A stretch of 64,000 nucleotides of DNA from positions 1 through 64,000 of the forward strand of contig ONMZ01000016.1 in NCBI GenBank assembly GCA_900319075.1. Direction: 5' to 3'. The stretch's first letter is position 1. Each line of letters opens with the position of its first letter. Under the pieces are notes generated by a model. That model saw only the letters and a list, made by a program, of their open reading frames with translations. It ran no database searches and was not told the origin of the DNA. The position numbers and the translations under genes were made by a program. Positions 49,628 through 57,599 of this stretch are shown piece by piece. The DNA comes from an uncultured Eubacteriales bacterium. GTDB taxonomy: Bacteria > Bacillota > Clostridia > Oscillospirales > Ruminococcaceae.

Positions 49628-50490
49628 TATCCCAGCATCTGTATTATGATACCGCTTATTGCGGCGGCGGCGTAAAGTATGCCCATTATTATAAAATTCT
49701 GCTTGTACTTTTTGTTTGTCCTGAAAAGCACCACAAGTCCAACTCCTGCACCTGTGGAAAGACCTGCTACCAGCGCTCCGAAAGAAACTGTACCGCCTAT
49801 GTAAAGCTTGGTGAGCACCACCGACGCTCCGCAGTTGGGGATAAATCCGATAAGCGCAGCAATAAGCGGCTGGATCCAGCTGTCGGTCATCATAAGCTTT
49901 TCCACCGTCTGCTCTCCCGCAAACTCCATTACGCAGCCAAGCAGGAGATTTATAATAAAGATAAATATGATTATATGCAGCGTGTGGTGCAAGGCGGAAT
50001 GAAGTATCCCGTGGTGATCGCAGTCGCATTTTGCACACAGCTCCTTAAAGGGCTCCTCGTTCTTTGGCTTGACAAAAAGCTTTATCACAGCGTCAACGAT
50101 AATGCCCGTCACAATGGCAATGATGACCTTTGCGATCATAAGCTTTGGTATCAGCGACCATATCCTTCCCGAATCGGCTACCTCGGAAAGAATAACAGGT
50201 ATCGCCTCATCGCTGGTGGAAATGTATACCGCCACCAGCGTGCCCATTGTTATAAGCCGCCCGGAGTACAGATTAGATGCCGCTGCGGAAAAACCGCACT
50301 GGGGGATACATCCTATAACTGCCCCGCCCACAGAGCCGAACGGCCCCATTTTACGCAGCGCTCTCCCCATTTTATCTGAGCCTTTATGTTCTATATATTC
50401 AATTAAAAGATAAACGCCGAAGAGAAACGGAAGAGTAAGAAGAGAATCCTTGCAGGCGTCTAAAAAAACATCAAGTAATTTGTCCCACAT
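49627..50490 (-). CDS. Putative heavy-metal exporter (ArsP_2 / putative manganese transporter type)
   Basis: A 287-residue membrane protein with about nine hydrophobic segments and an internal duplication: GGAVIGCIPQCGFSAAASNLY in the first half mirrors AALIGFIPNCGASVVLTKLY in the second. Each repeat has the CxxCG- or NCG-type motif of the ArsP_2 family (putative ten-helix heavy-metal exporters). A cytoplasmic CAKCDCDHHG segment (about residue 152-161) could bind metal. The ATG at 50490 is used; a GTG three codons upstream has no ribosome site. Own promoter. Confidence 0.8.
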   Translation of the reverse strand: MWDKLLDVFLDACKDSLLTLPFLFGVYLLIEYIEHKGSDKMGRALRKMGPFGSVGGAVIGCIPQCGFSAAASNLYSGRLITMGTLVAVYISTSDEAIPVILSEVADSGRIWSLIPKLMIAKVIIAIVTGIIVDAVIKLFVKPKNEEPFKELCAKCDCDHHGILHSALHHTLHIIIFIFIINLLLGCVMEFAGEQTVEKLMMTDSWIQPLIAALIGFIPNCGASVVLTKLYIGGTVSFGALVAGLSTGAGVGLVVLFRTNKKYKQNFIIMGILYAAAAISGIIIQMLG

Positions 50491-50527
50491 ATATCTCACC
50501 AGAAAAATTTAATTTAGAGCAATAAAA

Positions 50528-50557
50528 AGAATAACACATTTTTCGGCATCTTGTCAA
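50528..50557 (-). promoter_or_regulatory. Metal exporter promoter
   Basis: Minus strand TTGACA (50557-50552) and TATTCT (50533-50528), 18-bp spacing. Confidence 0.65.
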
Positions 50558-50572
50558 GTATACAGAAAAAAG

Positions 50573-50600
50573 GCGGTCTGTGTCAAAGGCACACGACCGC
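50573..50600 (-). terminator. Terminator of the HPr-like gene
   Basis: GCGGTC..GTGT pairs with ACAC..GACCGC; lies just after the gene and overlaps no other feature. Confidence 0.7.
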
Positions 50601-50609
50601 ACTTGATCA

Positions 50610-50873
50610 TCATAAATTCTCAGCAAAGTGTTGTTGTATCTCAACAAAAGCGGTCTCCTCGTCCGCCCCCTCTACGGTGACAGTCACCGTGTCCTGACAT
50701 TTCACCACAGCGCTGAGGAGAGAAAATAACTTTTTGGCGTTTCCGCTTTTACCGTTTCTTTGGTTGGTGACGGTTATCTCGCTTTCAAAGTTTTTGGCAA
50801 ACTTTACAAGTTCTCCTGCCGGCCGTGCGTGGATACCTACGGGATTTGTTACAGTGAAATCAAAGCTTTTCAT
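50610..50873 (-). CDS. HPr-family phosphocarrier protein without the regulatory serine
   Basis: An 87-residue HPr-fold protein. The phosphorylatable His15 is present in NPVGIHARPAG. The region around the regulatory Ser46 of Gram-positive HPr reads GNAKKLFSLLS, with Lys in place of Ser, so HPr-kinase control is not expected through that site. It is therefore probably not the main catabolite-control HPr; it could serve a dedicated PTS or another phosphotransfer route. GGAGGGGAGACAT precedes the ATG. Single gene. Confidence 0.88.
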   Translation of the reverse strand: MKSFDFTVTNPVGIHARPAGELVKFAKNFESEITVTNQRNGKSGNAKKLFSLLSAVVKCQDTVTVTVEGADEETAFVEIQQHFAENL

Positions 50874-50896
50874 TATGTCTCCCCTCCTTTTTGTGG

Positions 50897-50925
50897 ATTA
50901 TATCACTTTTTTCCCTTTTTTTCAA
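50897..50925 (-). promoter_or_regulatory. HPr-like gene promoter
   Basis: Minus strand TTGAAA (50925-50920) and TATAAT (50902-50897), 17-bp spacing. Confidence 0.8.
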
Positions 50926-50966
50926 CCCCCCGGGACAGAAAAGAGAAAATAAAAATAAAAAAGTGG

Positions 50967-50995
50967 TTGAAAATATACAACAGATGTGTTATACT
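50967..50995 (+). promoter_or_regulatory. Promoter of the DtxR-family gene
   Basis: TTGAAA (50967-50972) and TATACT (50990-50995), 17-bp spacing. No TTAG/CTAA box of the feo type is seen here. Confidence 0.8.
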
Positions 50996-51017
50996 GACAA
51001 AAAAGAGGAGGCGTCGT

Positions 51018-51395
51018 ATGAAGATCCGTGAATCAGCAGAGGATTATCTTGAAGCAATACTTGTGATTTTTGAACGCAAAGGAAGCGTTCGCAGTATAGA
51101 TATTGCCAACGAGCTTGAGTTTTCAAAGCCAAGCGTAAGTATAGCAATGAAAAATCTCCGTGAAAACGGATATATTACCATGGATAAAGACGGCTATATC
51201 ACTCTTACCAAAAAAGGCAAGAAGATCGCCGACATGGTATATGAACGCCACAAGTTCATAACCCAGGGACTGGTGCGTATCGGGGTGGATCCGGCAATAG
51301 CCGCAGAGGATGCCTGCCGTATCGAGCACGTTATCAGCCAGGAAAGCTTTGAGGCACTGAAAAAGTATTGCAGCAAGATGGAAAAACCGGAATGA
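51018..51395 (+). CDS. DtxR/MntR-family metal-dependent regulator
   Basis: A 125-residue iron/manganese-dependent repressor: N-terminal winged helix (MKIRESAEDYLEAILVIFER, then IDIANELEFSKPSVSIAMKNL) and a dimerisation/metal domain (HKFITQGLVRIGVDPAIAAEDACRIEHVIS) with the expected His and Glu ligands near ERHKF and CRIEHVIS. It lacks the C-terminal SH3 domain of DtxR and has MntR-like length. It is the only gene of this family in the window and so a candidate for the TTAG(n6)CTAA boxes near feo (inference). GAGGAGG precedes the ATG. Confidence 0.92.
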   Translation: MKIRESAEDYLEAILVIFERKGSVRSIDIANELEFSKPSVSIAMKNLRENGYITMDKDGYITLTKKGKKIADMVYERHKFITQGLVRIGVDPAIAAEDACRIEHVISQESFEALKKYCSKMEKPE

Positions 51396-51406
51396 TCTAT
51401 AACAGA

Positions 51407-51432
51407 AAGAGCCTTGTGTGTGCAAGGCTCTT
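51407..51432. terminator. Bidirectional terminator
   Basis: AAGAGCCTTG pairs with CAAGGCTCTT between the convergent DtxR-type and spoVAE genes. Confidence 0.88.
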
Positions 51433-51434
51433 AT

Positions 51435-51788
51435 TTATTTCGGTTTGCTTTTGAAAAACAATGAAAAAAGGAAGGCAAAGCAGATGGCTGCGGTTATTCC
51501 TCCGGCAGCTGCTGTAAGCCCGCCGGTAAAGATACCGATAAATCCTGAGGAGTCCACCTGTTCTTTGACACCTGTGGAAAGCAGATACCCGAATCCTGTA
51601 AGGGGTACGGTCGCTCCTGCGCCTGCGGCGTCCACAAGGGGTTCGTACCAGCCCAGGGCTCCAAGTATGCACCCTGTGACCACATATGATACAAGTATTC
51701 TTGCAGGGGTGAGTTTTGTAAAATCTATGAGCAGCTGCCCTATTGCACAAAGCAGCCCGCCCAAGGCAAAGGCATAAAAATAGGTCAT
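51435..51788 (-). CDS. spoVAE: Stage V sporulation protein AE-type membrane protein
   Basis: A 117-residue protein with four hydrophobic segments (MTYFYAFALGGLLCAIGQLLID start; later GGLTAAAGGITAAICFAFLFSL). It matches the SpoVAC/SpoVAE(b) family that forms the dipicolinic-acid channel of the spore inner membrane. The ATG at 51788 is chosen because AAAGGA lies 8 bases upstream; an ATG two codons earlier is too near. It lies 13 bp after spoVAD. Confidence 0.9.
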   Translation of the reverse strand: MTYFYAFALGGLLCAIGQLLIDFTKLTPARILVSYVVTGCILGALGWYEPLVDAAGAGATVPLTGFGYLLSTGVKEQVDSSGFIGIFTGGLTAAAGGITAAICFAFLFSLFFKSKPK

Positions 51789-51801
51789 AAGCATTGTCCT
51801 T

Positions 51802-52809
51802 TCAGTTATCCTCGCTGCTGAGCCAGACAAGGTGAGATATGCAGGGTATACTTTCCCCCTGCTGGGTGGTGGTAGGGGACAAAAGGGCACCTGTGGCAGC
51901 AAAGAGCATATTTTTTATCTCTCCTGCTTTCAGTTTGGGAAGAAAATAACCGCACAGCGCAGAGCCTGCACAGCCACAGCCGCTTGCTCCTGCGTGGACA
52001 TCCTGATCGGTCATGTGATACATCATAAGACCGCAGTCTTTATGGTTGGCTGAGACATCTATACCGTGGCGCTGCATAAGGTCGCAAAATAATCTGCTGC
52101 CTACCTTGCCAAGATCCCCCGTTACGATACAGTCAAATTCTGACGGTGTTTTCCCCGTTTCCTCAAAGAAGTTTCTTATGGTGTCAAAGGCTGCCGGAGC
52201 CATTGCTGCGCCCATGTTATTTGCATCGGTTATATCCATGTCGACTATCCTGCCGATGGTGCAGGCTTTAACATACGGCGCTTTGCAATGCTGTGAAACA
52301 AGAAGTGATGCTCCTGCGGTGACAGTCCATTGAGCGGTGGGAGGTCTTTGTCCGGCATATGTGAGGGGAAAACGGTATTGTCTTTCTGCGGTGCAAAAAT
52401 GAGAGCTGGTAACAGCCATAGCCTTTTGACAAACGCCCTTGTCTGTGAAAATGCTGGAAAGGGCAAGCCCCTCGGACATTGTTGAGCAGGCTCCGTATAT
52501 ACCCAGAAAGGGTATTTCAAAGCTGCGAACTCCGTAGGTCGTGCTCACACATTGGTTGAGAAGGTCGCCTCCAAAGAGCACATCTACATTTTCCGGCTGT
52601 AATCCCGCTTTGTTGAGACAGATGAGAACTGCCTGCTTTTGAAGCTTGCTTTCCGCCTGTTCGTAAGTTGTGCATGAAAGATACGGGTCATCGTTTATCT
52701 TGTCAAAATAGTCCCCAAGGGGACCTTCGCCTTCTTTCTTTCCCCCTACGGCAGCATAGGATATAACACTTGGTCGGCTGGAAAGATGGATCGTGGCTTT
52801 TGCTTTCAT
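51802..52809 (-). CDS. spoVAD: Stage V sporulation protein AD
   Basis: A 335-residue thiolase-fold protein that binds dipicolinic acid and is needed for its uptake into the forespore. Family features: GPLGDYFDKINDDPY, GGDLLNQC, the GIYGACSTMSEGLALSS segment at the thiolase-like active-site position, and HAGASGCGCAGSALCGYFLP. The usual partner order is spoVAC-AD-AE; here no spoVAC precedes spoVAD, since the next gene upstream is divergent. A strong sign that the organism encodes spore functions. Confidence 0.95.
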   Translation of the reverse strand: MKAKATIHLSSRPSVISYAAVGGKKEGEGPLGDYFDKINDDPYLSCTTYEQAESKLQKQAVLICLNKAGLQPENVDVLFGGDLLNQCVSTTYGVRSFEIPFLGIYGACSTMSEGLALSSIFTDKGVCQKAMAVTSSHFCTAERQYRFPLTYAGQRPPTAQWTVTAGASLLVSQHCKAPYVKACTIGRIVDMDITDANNMGAAMAPAAFDTIRNFFEETGKTPSEFDCIVTGDLGKVGSRLFCDLMQRHGIDVSANHKDCGLMMYHMTDQDVHAGASGCGCAGSALCGYFLPKLKAGEIKNMLFAATGALLSPTTTQQGESIPCISHLVWLSSEDN

Positions 52810-52883
52810 TGATCTTTGTTCCTTTCGCTCTTTCTTACTGATTATTGTACCTGTGCCAATGCTGTTTTATACATTGTAAAACG

Positions 52884-52912
52884 TTGCAAAAGAATAAAAA
52901 GTGTGGTACAAT
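52884..52912 (+). promoter_or_regulatory. queH promoter
   Basis: TTGCAA (52884-52889) and TACAAT (52907-52912), 17-bp spacing. Confidence 0.75.
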
Positions 52913-52934
52913 ATTTTTCAAAGGAGTGAAAAGG

Positions 52935-53591
52935 GTGCAAAAAACAAATTATCAGAAAATGCTTGAGGATATAATAGAAAAAAACTCGCATCGCCAGAAA
53001 AAACCGGTTCTTTTTCTCCATTCATGCTGCGCTCCATGTTCATCATATGTGCTTGAATACCTGAACAGATATTTCCACATCATTATATTTTACTACAATC
53101 CCAATATCTCTCCCCGGGAGGAATTTGAAAAGCGCACGAATGAGCTTAGGCGGCTGATAGAAGAAATGCCCATGCAGGACAAGCCGGAGCTGATAGTGGG
53201 CGATTATGAGCCGGAGGTTTTTGAGAAAGTTTCAAAGGGGCTTGAGAATCTTCCCGAGGGGGGCGAGCGGTGCTTTAAATGTTACCGTATGCGCCTTGAA
53301 AAGACCGCTGAGCTGGCAAGGAAGTATGGTGCGGACTATTTTACCACTACCTTGTCCATTTCCCCGTATAAAAATGCCGAAAAGCTCAACGAGATAGCCT
53401 TTGAACTGTCGGGAATATACGGTGTTGAGGCTTTGCCGGCGGATTTCAAGAAAAAAGAGGGCTATAAACGCTCTATCGAGCTTTCGGCGCAATACAGCCT
53501 TTACAGGCAGGATTACTGTGGCTGTGTTTATTCAAAGGCGGAGCGTGAGCGAAAAAATAAAGAAAAAACTGAGCTTGCAGACAAGCAGTAA
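52935..53591 (+). CDS. queH: Epoxyqueuosine reductase QueH
   Basis: A 218-residue enzyme for the last step of queuosine tRNA modification (epoxyqueuosine to queuosine), the QueG replacement in many Clostridia. Cysteines of the iron-sulfur and second metal site are visible: HSCCAPCSSY (Cys31, Cys32, Cys35), RCFKCYRMR and YCGCVYS. Arg-rich ends follow. The start is a GTG at 52935, 8 bases after AAGGAG and just downstream of the promoter; the first ATG would be 11 codons later. Single gene. Confidence 0.93.
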   Translation: MQKTNYQKMLEDIIEKNSHRQKKPVLFLHSCCAPCSSYVLEYLNRYFHIIIFYYNPNISPREEFEKRTNELRRLIEEMPMQDKPELIVGDYEPEVFEKVSKGLENLPEGGERCFKCYRMRLEKTAELARKYGADYFTTTLSISPYKNAEKLNEIAFELSGIYGVEALPADFKKKEGYKRSIELSAQYSLYRQDYCGCVYSKAERERKNKEKTELADKQ

Positions 53592-53623
53592 GGCGAGTAT
53601 ATAAAACTTGTTATCGAATAACT

Positions 53624-53668
53624 AAAAACCTCCCGAGGACTTTCATTATCCCCGGGAGGCCTTTTTTT
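53624..53668. terminator. Bidirectional terminator
   Basis: CCTCCCG (53629-53635) pairs with CGGGAGG (53653-53659), followed by CTTTTTTT. Confidence 0.85.
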
Positions 53669-53669
53669 A

Positions 53670-54347
53670 TTATTTGGAAGAATGTATCAGCATCAGCATT
53701 ATCGCAAAGTAGTGGAAGATGCTGCCGGCAAGGGTGAACAGATGCCATACCGAGTGGAAATACCTCTTTTTCTTGTAGATGTAAAAGAAGGTCCCGCCTG
53801 TGTAGCAAAGCCCGCCGATGAGGATGAACCATAACGCCGGAGAGTAAACGTTGTCTACCATGGGCTTTACAGCGATGAGTATGACCCAGCCCATTATCAT
53901 ATAGCAGACCATGGACATTTTTTTGAACTTTTCCAGGTTTACGGAGTTCAGAACTATGCCCACAACAGCCGCTGCCCAGACAAGCCCGAAAAGGATCCAG
54001 CCAACAGCTCCCCTTAGCGGGACAAGGGTTATGGGTGTATAGGTACCGGCGATGAGAAAGAATATGGTGTTGTGATCCATTATCCGGAAGAATTTTTTTG
54101 CCTTGCGGTTGGTTATAGAGTGATAAAGGGTGGACATAAGATACAAAATAATTAGAGATGAGCCGAAGATAGCCGCCCCGACGACTCCCCAGGCGTCGGA
54201 ATACACACAGGCAAGAACAATGAGAACTGCTGTGCCTGCTATAGATAAAAGGCCGCCTATACCATGAGTCAGAGAATTTACGATCTCCTCGCCTGTGGTA
54301 TAGCGCTTTACTACTCCCTCGCCTATTTTCCCTATACCGTTTATCAT
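53670..54347 (-). CDS. trhA: Hemolysin III family membrane protein (TrhA/YqfA)
   Basis: A 225-residue seven-helix protein of the PAQR/hemolysin III superfamily. Markers: GEEIVNSLTHGIGG, STLYHSITN, RIMDHNTIFFLIAGTYTPI and the C-terminal RYFHSVWHLFTLAGSIFHYFA with the metal-type His residues. In bacilli TrhA is linked to membrane energetics/fluidity, not to proven haemolysis. The ATG at 54347 follows GGGGGTG. Confidence 0.93.
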   Translation of the reverse strand: MINGIGKIGEGVVKRYTTGEEIVNSLTHGIGGLLSIAGTAVLIVLACVYSDAWGVVGAAIFGSSLIILYLMSTLYHSITNRKAKKFFRIMDHNTIFFLIAGTYTPITLVPLRGAVGWILFGLVWAAAVVGIVLNSVNLEKFKKMSMVCYMIMGWVILIAVKPMVDNVYSPALWFILIGGLCYTGGTFFYIYKKKRYFHSVWHLFTLAGSIFHYFAIMLMLIHSSK

Positions 54348-54388
54348 ATTTACGGCACCCCCTTGATGCAAAGTCTGTTCTTAGATTT

Positions 54389-54416
54389 ATTATACCATAC
54401 CCTGACAGCTTGTCAA
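54389..54416 (-). promoter_or_regulatory. trhA promoter
   Basis: Minus strand TTGACA (54416-54411) and TATAAT (54394-54389), 16-bp spacing. Confidence 0.8.
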
Positions 54417-54428
54417 GTGAAAAAAAGC

Positions 54429-54457
54429 TTGAAAAACAGCTTGTAATGTGGTACAAT
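54429..54457 (+). promoter_or_regulatory. Promoter of the two-component operon
   Basis: TTGAAA (54429-54434) and TACAAT (54452-54457), 17-bp spacing. Leader of about 100 nt. Confidence 0.75.
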
Positions 54458-54564
54458 ACTATGGGACGTGATATATGAGAAATACTGCGCTGACACACAG
54501 CTTTCACGCAGATAACACACAGGTGGTTTATAATTACATAATATTTTTTGGGAGGAGCAGGGAT

Positions 54565-55239
54565 ATGGCAAAGATACTTGTTGTTGACGACGAGGCAAAG
54601 ATAAGAATGATAATCAAAGAGTATGCCGAGTTTGAAGGGTATGAGGTCGCACAGGCAGCAGACGGTATGGAGGCTGTGGAAAAGGTAAGAAATGAGGACT
54701 ATGACATTATCATAATGGATGTTATGATGCCAAGACTGGACGGATACTCCGCAGTCAAGGAGATAAAGAAAGAAAAGAAAATACCTGTCATCATGCTTTC
54801 GGCAAGGGGCGAGGAATATGACAAGCTGTTCGGCTTTGAGATAGGTATAGACGATTATGTAGTCAAGCCGTTCTCTCCTAAGGAACTTATGGCAAGGATA
54901 AAAGCTGTGCTTGCCCGTGGTGCAGTTACCCCGACTCAGGAGGAAACAATAAAATACCAGGGGCTTGTGATAAACTTTACAGCCCGTGAGGTTACCATCG
55001 ACGGAGAAAAAGCAAATATGACCCCAAAAGAGTATGACCTGCTTTTTTATATGGTAAGAAATATGAACATCGCCCTTTCAAGAGAAAAGCTCCTTGAAGA
55101 GGTATGGGGATTTGATTTCTACGGCGACGACAGAACGGTGGATACCCACATTAAAATGCTGCGTAACAGCCTTGGTCCTTACAGAAACCTTATAGTCACT
55201 TTGAGAGGAATGGGATATAAGTTTGAAAAGATCAAGTGA
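54565..55239 (+). CDS. OmpR/PhoB-type response regulator
   Basis: A 224-residue regulator. The receiver domain has acidic pocket DDE (8-10), phosphoacceptor Asp52 in IIIMDVMMP, and Lys in VVKPFSP; the C-terminal winged helix contains SREKLLEEVWGFDFYGDDRTVDTHI. The ATG at 54565 follows GGGAGGAGC; the open frame upstream to 54475 contains the promoter leader. It overlaps the kinase start by 17 bp. Target genes unknown. Confidence 0.95.
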   Translation: MAKILVVDDEAKIRMIIKEYAEFEGYEVAQAADGMEAVEKVRNEDYDIIIMDVMMPRLDGYSAVKEIKKEKKIPVIMLSARGEEYDKLFGFEIGIDDYVVKPFSPKELMARIKAVLARGAVTPTQEETIKYQGLVINFTAREVTIDGEKANMTPKEYDLLFYMVRNMNIALSREKLLEEVWGFDFYGDDRTVDTHIKMLRNSLGPYRNLIVTLRGMGYKFEKIK

Positions 55240-56800
55240 GCCAAACCTTACGGAACTGACAGAAAAAGCCGTACAGGCCGAGTCTGCGCCACGTAAGCCC
55301 AGACTTGCTCTGCGCTATTATGTGTGGCTTTACTTTATTATATTCACCGTGGTGATACTTGCACTTATCTGGGTGTTTCAGTATTTCTTTCTTGGGCGGT
55401 ATTACAAAGCCGCAAAGACAAGAGATATGGCTAAGGCTGCCAACAAGATAATCAAGGTCTACGGCACGGATGAAGATGCGCTTAAAAACACTTGTATGCG
55501 CCTTGCATTTGAAAATAATATGTGCGTGGTGGTCACGGACAGCTCCGGGAACAGGCTTATACTGGCGGATAGCCCCGGATCCGGCTCAAAGCTGAGCAGC
55601 GATGTGCATAACAACTTTTCAAGATACATCCTTGAGCTTAAGGCAAGACTCAACAAGTCGTCCTCGGATCATTACAGCGAGGAAGTCAGCTACACGGATC
55701 TGAACGCACAGGGACTTATATACTGTGCAAAGGTGTATGATTCATCAAGTCAGAGCCAGGCGTATGTATTTCTTGAAAGCCTGGTGGAGCCTATTGATTC
55801 CACAGCCAGCATAATCAGAGAACAGCTTATATATATAACCGTTATAATCTTTGAGCTTTCCTTTGTTGTGACAATGTTCATTTCAAAGAGGCTTTCAAAG
55901 CCTATCACCAGCGTGACAAATACAGCCAAGCAGTTTGCCGCAGGCGATTATAATGTGGATTTCCGTGGAAGCGGCTACCGTGAGGTGGAGGAGCTTTCGG
56001 ACGTTCTTAATAACGCAAGAAGCGAGATAAAAAAGGTTTCCGATCTGCGGCGTGATCTTATTGCCAACATCTCTCACGACCTTCGCACGCCTCTTACAAT
56101 GGTAAAGGCATATGCGGAGATGATAAGGGATCTGTCGGGGGACGATCCTAAAAAGCGCACAGAGCACATTCAGATAATAATCGACGAGGCGGACAGGCTT
56201 TCTGCGCTGGTAAACAATCTGCTTGAGCTTTCAAAACTTGAAAGCGGGAATATGGAGCTGGAGATCACTGATTTTTCCATTGTTGATAAAATAAACGACT
56301 GTATGACACGGTATACCCTGCTTATCGAGCAAAATGGCTACGACATCAAATATGAGCCTGATGAGGACAGGATAATCAGTGCAGACATCAACAAGCTGGA
56401 TCAGGTCATTTACAACTTTATCAACAACGCAATAAATTATACAGGTGACAACAAGGTCATCAGGATAAAGCAGATCAACCTTGAAAACTGCGTGCGGATC
56501 GAGGTCACAGACAACGGCAGCGGCATATCAAAGGAAATGCTCCCTCTTATATTTGACAGATACTATCGTGACGCAAAGGTGAAGCGTGCGGTGGTGGGAA
56601 CCGGTCTTGGACTTTCTATCTGTAAAGAGATACTTAAAAAGCATGGCTTTGCATTTGGTGTTTCATCAGTCGAGGGAAAAGGCTCGACCTTCTGGTTTGA
56701 AGCCCCGTATGCCCGCACCCGTACCGACAGCAAAGCCGCAGGCAGACTTGAAAGCAGGCTTACCTACGGCGGAAATAATGAAAAACAAGGCGGGGAATAA
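55223..56800 (+). CDS. Sensor histidine kinase
   Basis: A 525-residue kinase starting with TTG at 55223, inside the end of the regulator gene, preceded by GGGATATAAG. Membrane helix about 30-56, extracytoplasmic sensor about 57-190, second helix about 195-218, HAMP, HisKA with phosphoacceptor His near 285 (ANISHDLRTPLTMV), and HATPase with NAINYT, DNGSGIS and GTGLGLSICK. No ATG exists before the first helix. The last codons and stop lie within the left end of repeat copy C, so the C-terminus (NNEKQGGE) may have been altered by it. Confidence 0.93.
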   Translation: MKRSSEPNLTELTEKAVQAESAPRKPRLALRYYVWLYFIIFTVVILALIWVFQYFFLGRYYKAAKTRDMAKAANKIIKVYGTDEDALKNTCMRLAFENNMCVVVTDSSGNRLILADSPGSGSKLSSDVHNNFSRYILELKARLNKSSSDHYSEEVSYTDLNAQGLIYCAKVYDSSSQSQAYVFLESLVEPIDSTASIIREQLIYITVIIFELSFVVTMFISKRLSKPITSVTNTAKQFAAGDYNVDFRGSGYREVEELSDVLNNARSEIKKVSDLRRDLIANISHDLRTPLTMVKAYAEMIRDLSGDDPKKRTEHIQIIIDEADRLSALVNNLLELSKLESGNMELEITDFSIVDKINDCMTRYTLLIEQNGYDIKYEPDEDRIISADINKLDQVIYNFINNAINYTGDNKVIRIKQINLENCVRIEVTDNGSGISKEMLPLIFDRYYRDAKVKRAVVGTGLGLSICKEILKKHGFAFGVSSVEGKGSTFWFEAPYARTRTDSKAAGRLESRLTYGGNNEKQGGE

Positions 56801-56926
56801 GGGCAGTGCTTATATAGAAGCCTTATGAATTGTTTTGAGGAACATCTTTTTATTGCGAAGGACTGTTTCCTAACCGTATTTCTTGACCATAACTATTTTT
56901 AAACCAGATCCTCGCCTTGTTTTTTA
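56785..56926 (+). mobile_element. MITE-like repeat, copy C (left half) filling a terminator loop
   Basis: ACAAGGCGGGGA (56786-56797) and TCCTCGCCTTGT (56909-56920) plus T-run form the outer stem. Between them, 56798-56905 is nearly identical to copy A (GGGCAGTGCTTATATAGAAG, the GCGAAGGACTGTTTCCT module, ACTATTTTTAAACC) and stops where A enters its central hairpin. It occupies the whole gap between two convergent genes and overlaps both stop codons. Confidence 0.85.
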
Positions 56927-57352
56927 GTCTGCTTTTACAAGAGTGTACGTAACATATTTAATGCTTCCGTCATCGGCCTGGGGTATTTCCGTCCACGGGT
57001 CAACAGCCTCGCCGAAAACCTCGCCTTTTGTACCGGTGTCAAACTTTATCTTGCCGTCCTCTTCCTTCCACGGTTTCTTTTCAAAGACCAGCATATCATC
57101 CCCGTAAAGCTCAAACTCGCCTGAGGCGATAAGCTCGTCAATTTCAGCCTTGTCCATTCCCTCAGGAATAGGCAGCATGGTCTTTATCCAGCCGTCGTCT
57201 GTGAAAAGAAACTGTGAGTACAGCATTTTCTTATCATCGTCGCTCAGGCTCTGGTCTGCCAGAATATCCTCAACGTTCCTTTCAACCAGCCCCATTGTCT
57301 TTTCGTCCCACTGCTGTGCAGCCTTGATCTTCCAAAGTCCCGAATATTTCAT
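56924..57352 (-). CDS. Uncharacterised small protein
   Basis: A 142-residue acidic cytoplasmic protein without membrane segment: MKYSGLWKIKAAQQWDEKTM at the start, DGWIKTMLPIPEGMDKAEID in the middle, and KYVTYTLVKAD at the end. Some clostridial proteins with a KYSG.W.I beginning resemble small ligand-binding folds, but I cannot name a family. Own promoter; convergent with the histidine kinase. Confidence 0.65.
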   Translation of the reverse strand: MKYSGLWKIKAAQQWDEKTMGLVERNVEDILADQSLSDDDKKMLYSQFLFTDDGWIKTMLPIPEGMDKAEIDELIASGEFELYGDDMLVFEKKPWKEEDGKIKFDTGTKGEVFGEAVDPWTEIPQADDGSIKYVTYTLVKAD

Positions 57353-57423
57353 TTTCTCCGCCCCTTTTTGTGTTTTTTAGTCTGCTGCCGGTCTGCGTAA
57401 AAACCAGCAATGACCATATAAAA

Positions 57424-57452
57424 AGGATAGCATAGTTATCTGATAATTGCAA
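57424..57452 (-). promoter_or_regulatory. Promoter of the 142-residue protein gene
   Basis: Minus strand TTGCAA (57452-57447) and TATCCT (57429-57424), 17-bp spacing. Confidence 0.6.
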
Positions 57453-57535
57453 CACAAATCAAGCCGATTTGCCGTAGAAAAATAAATCGTCCTGTTGTTG
57501 ACTTTGCACAAATGTTGTGCTTGCCGATCGCAGCC

Positions 57536-57564
57536 TTGACAAGGCAAACATTGTTTGATATATT
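57536..57564 (+). promoter_or_regulatory. Promoter of the second lipoprotein
   Basis: TTGACA (57536-57541) and TATATT (57559-57564), 17-bp spacing. Confidence 0.8.
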
Positions 57565-57599
57565 ATCTTTGTCCACATATTTGAAAAGGGAGCGGGTTT

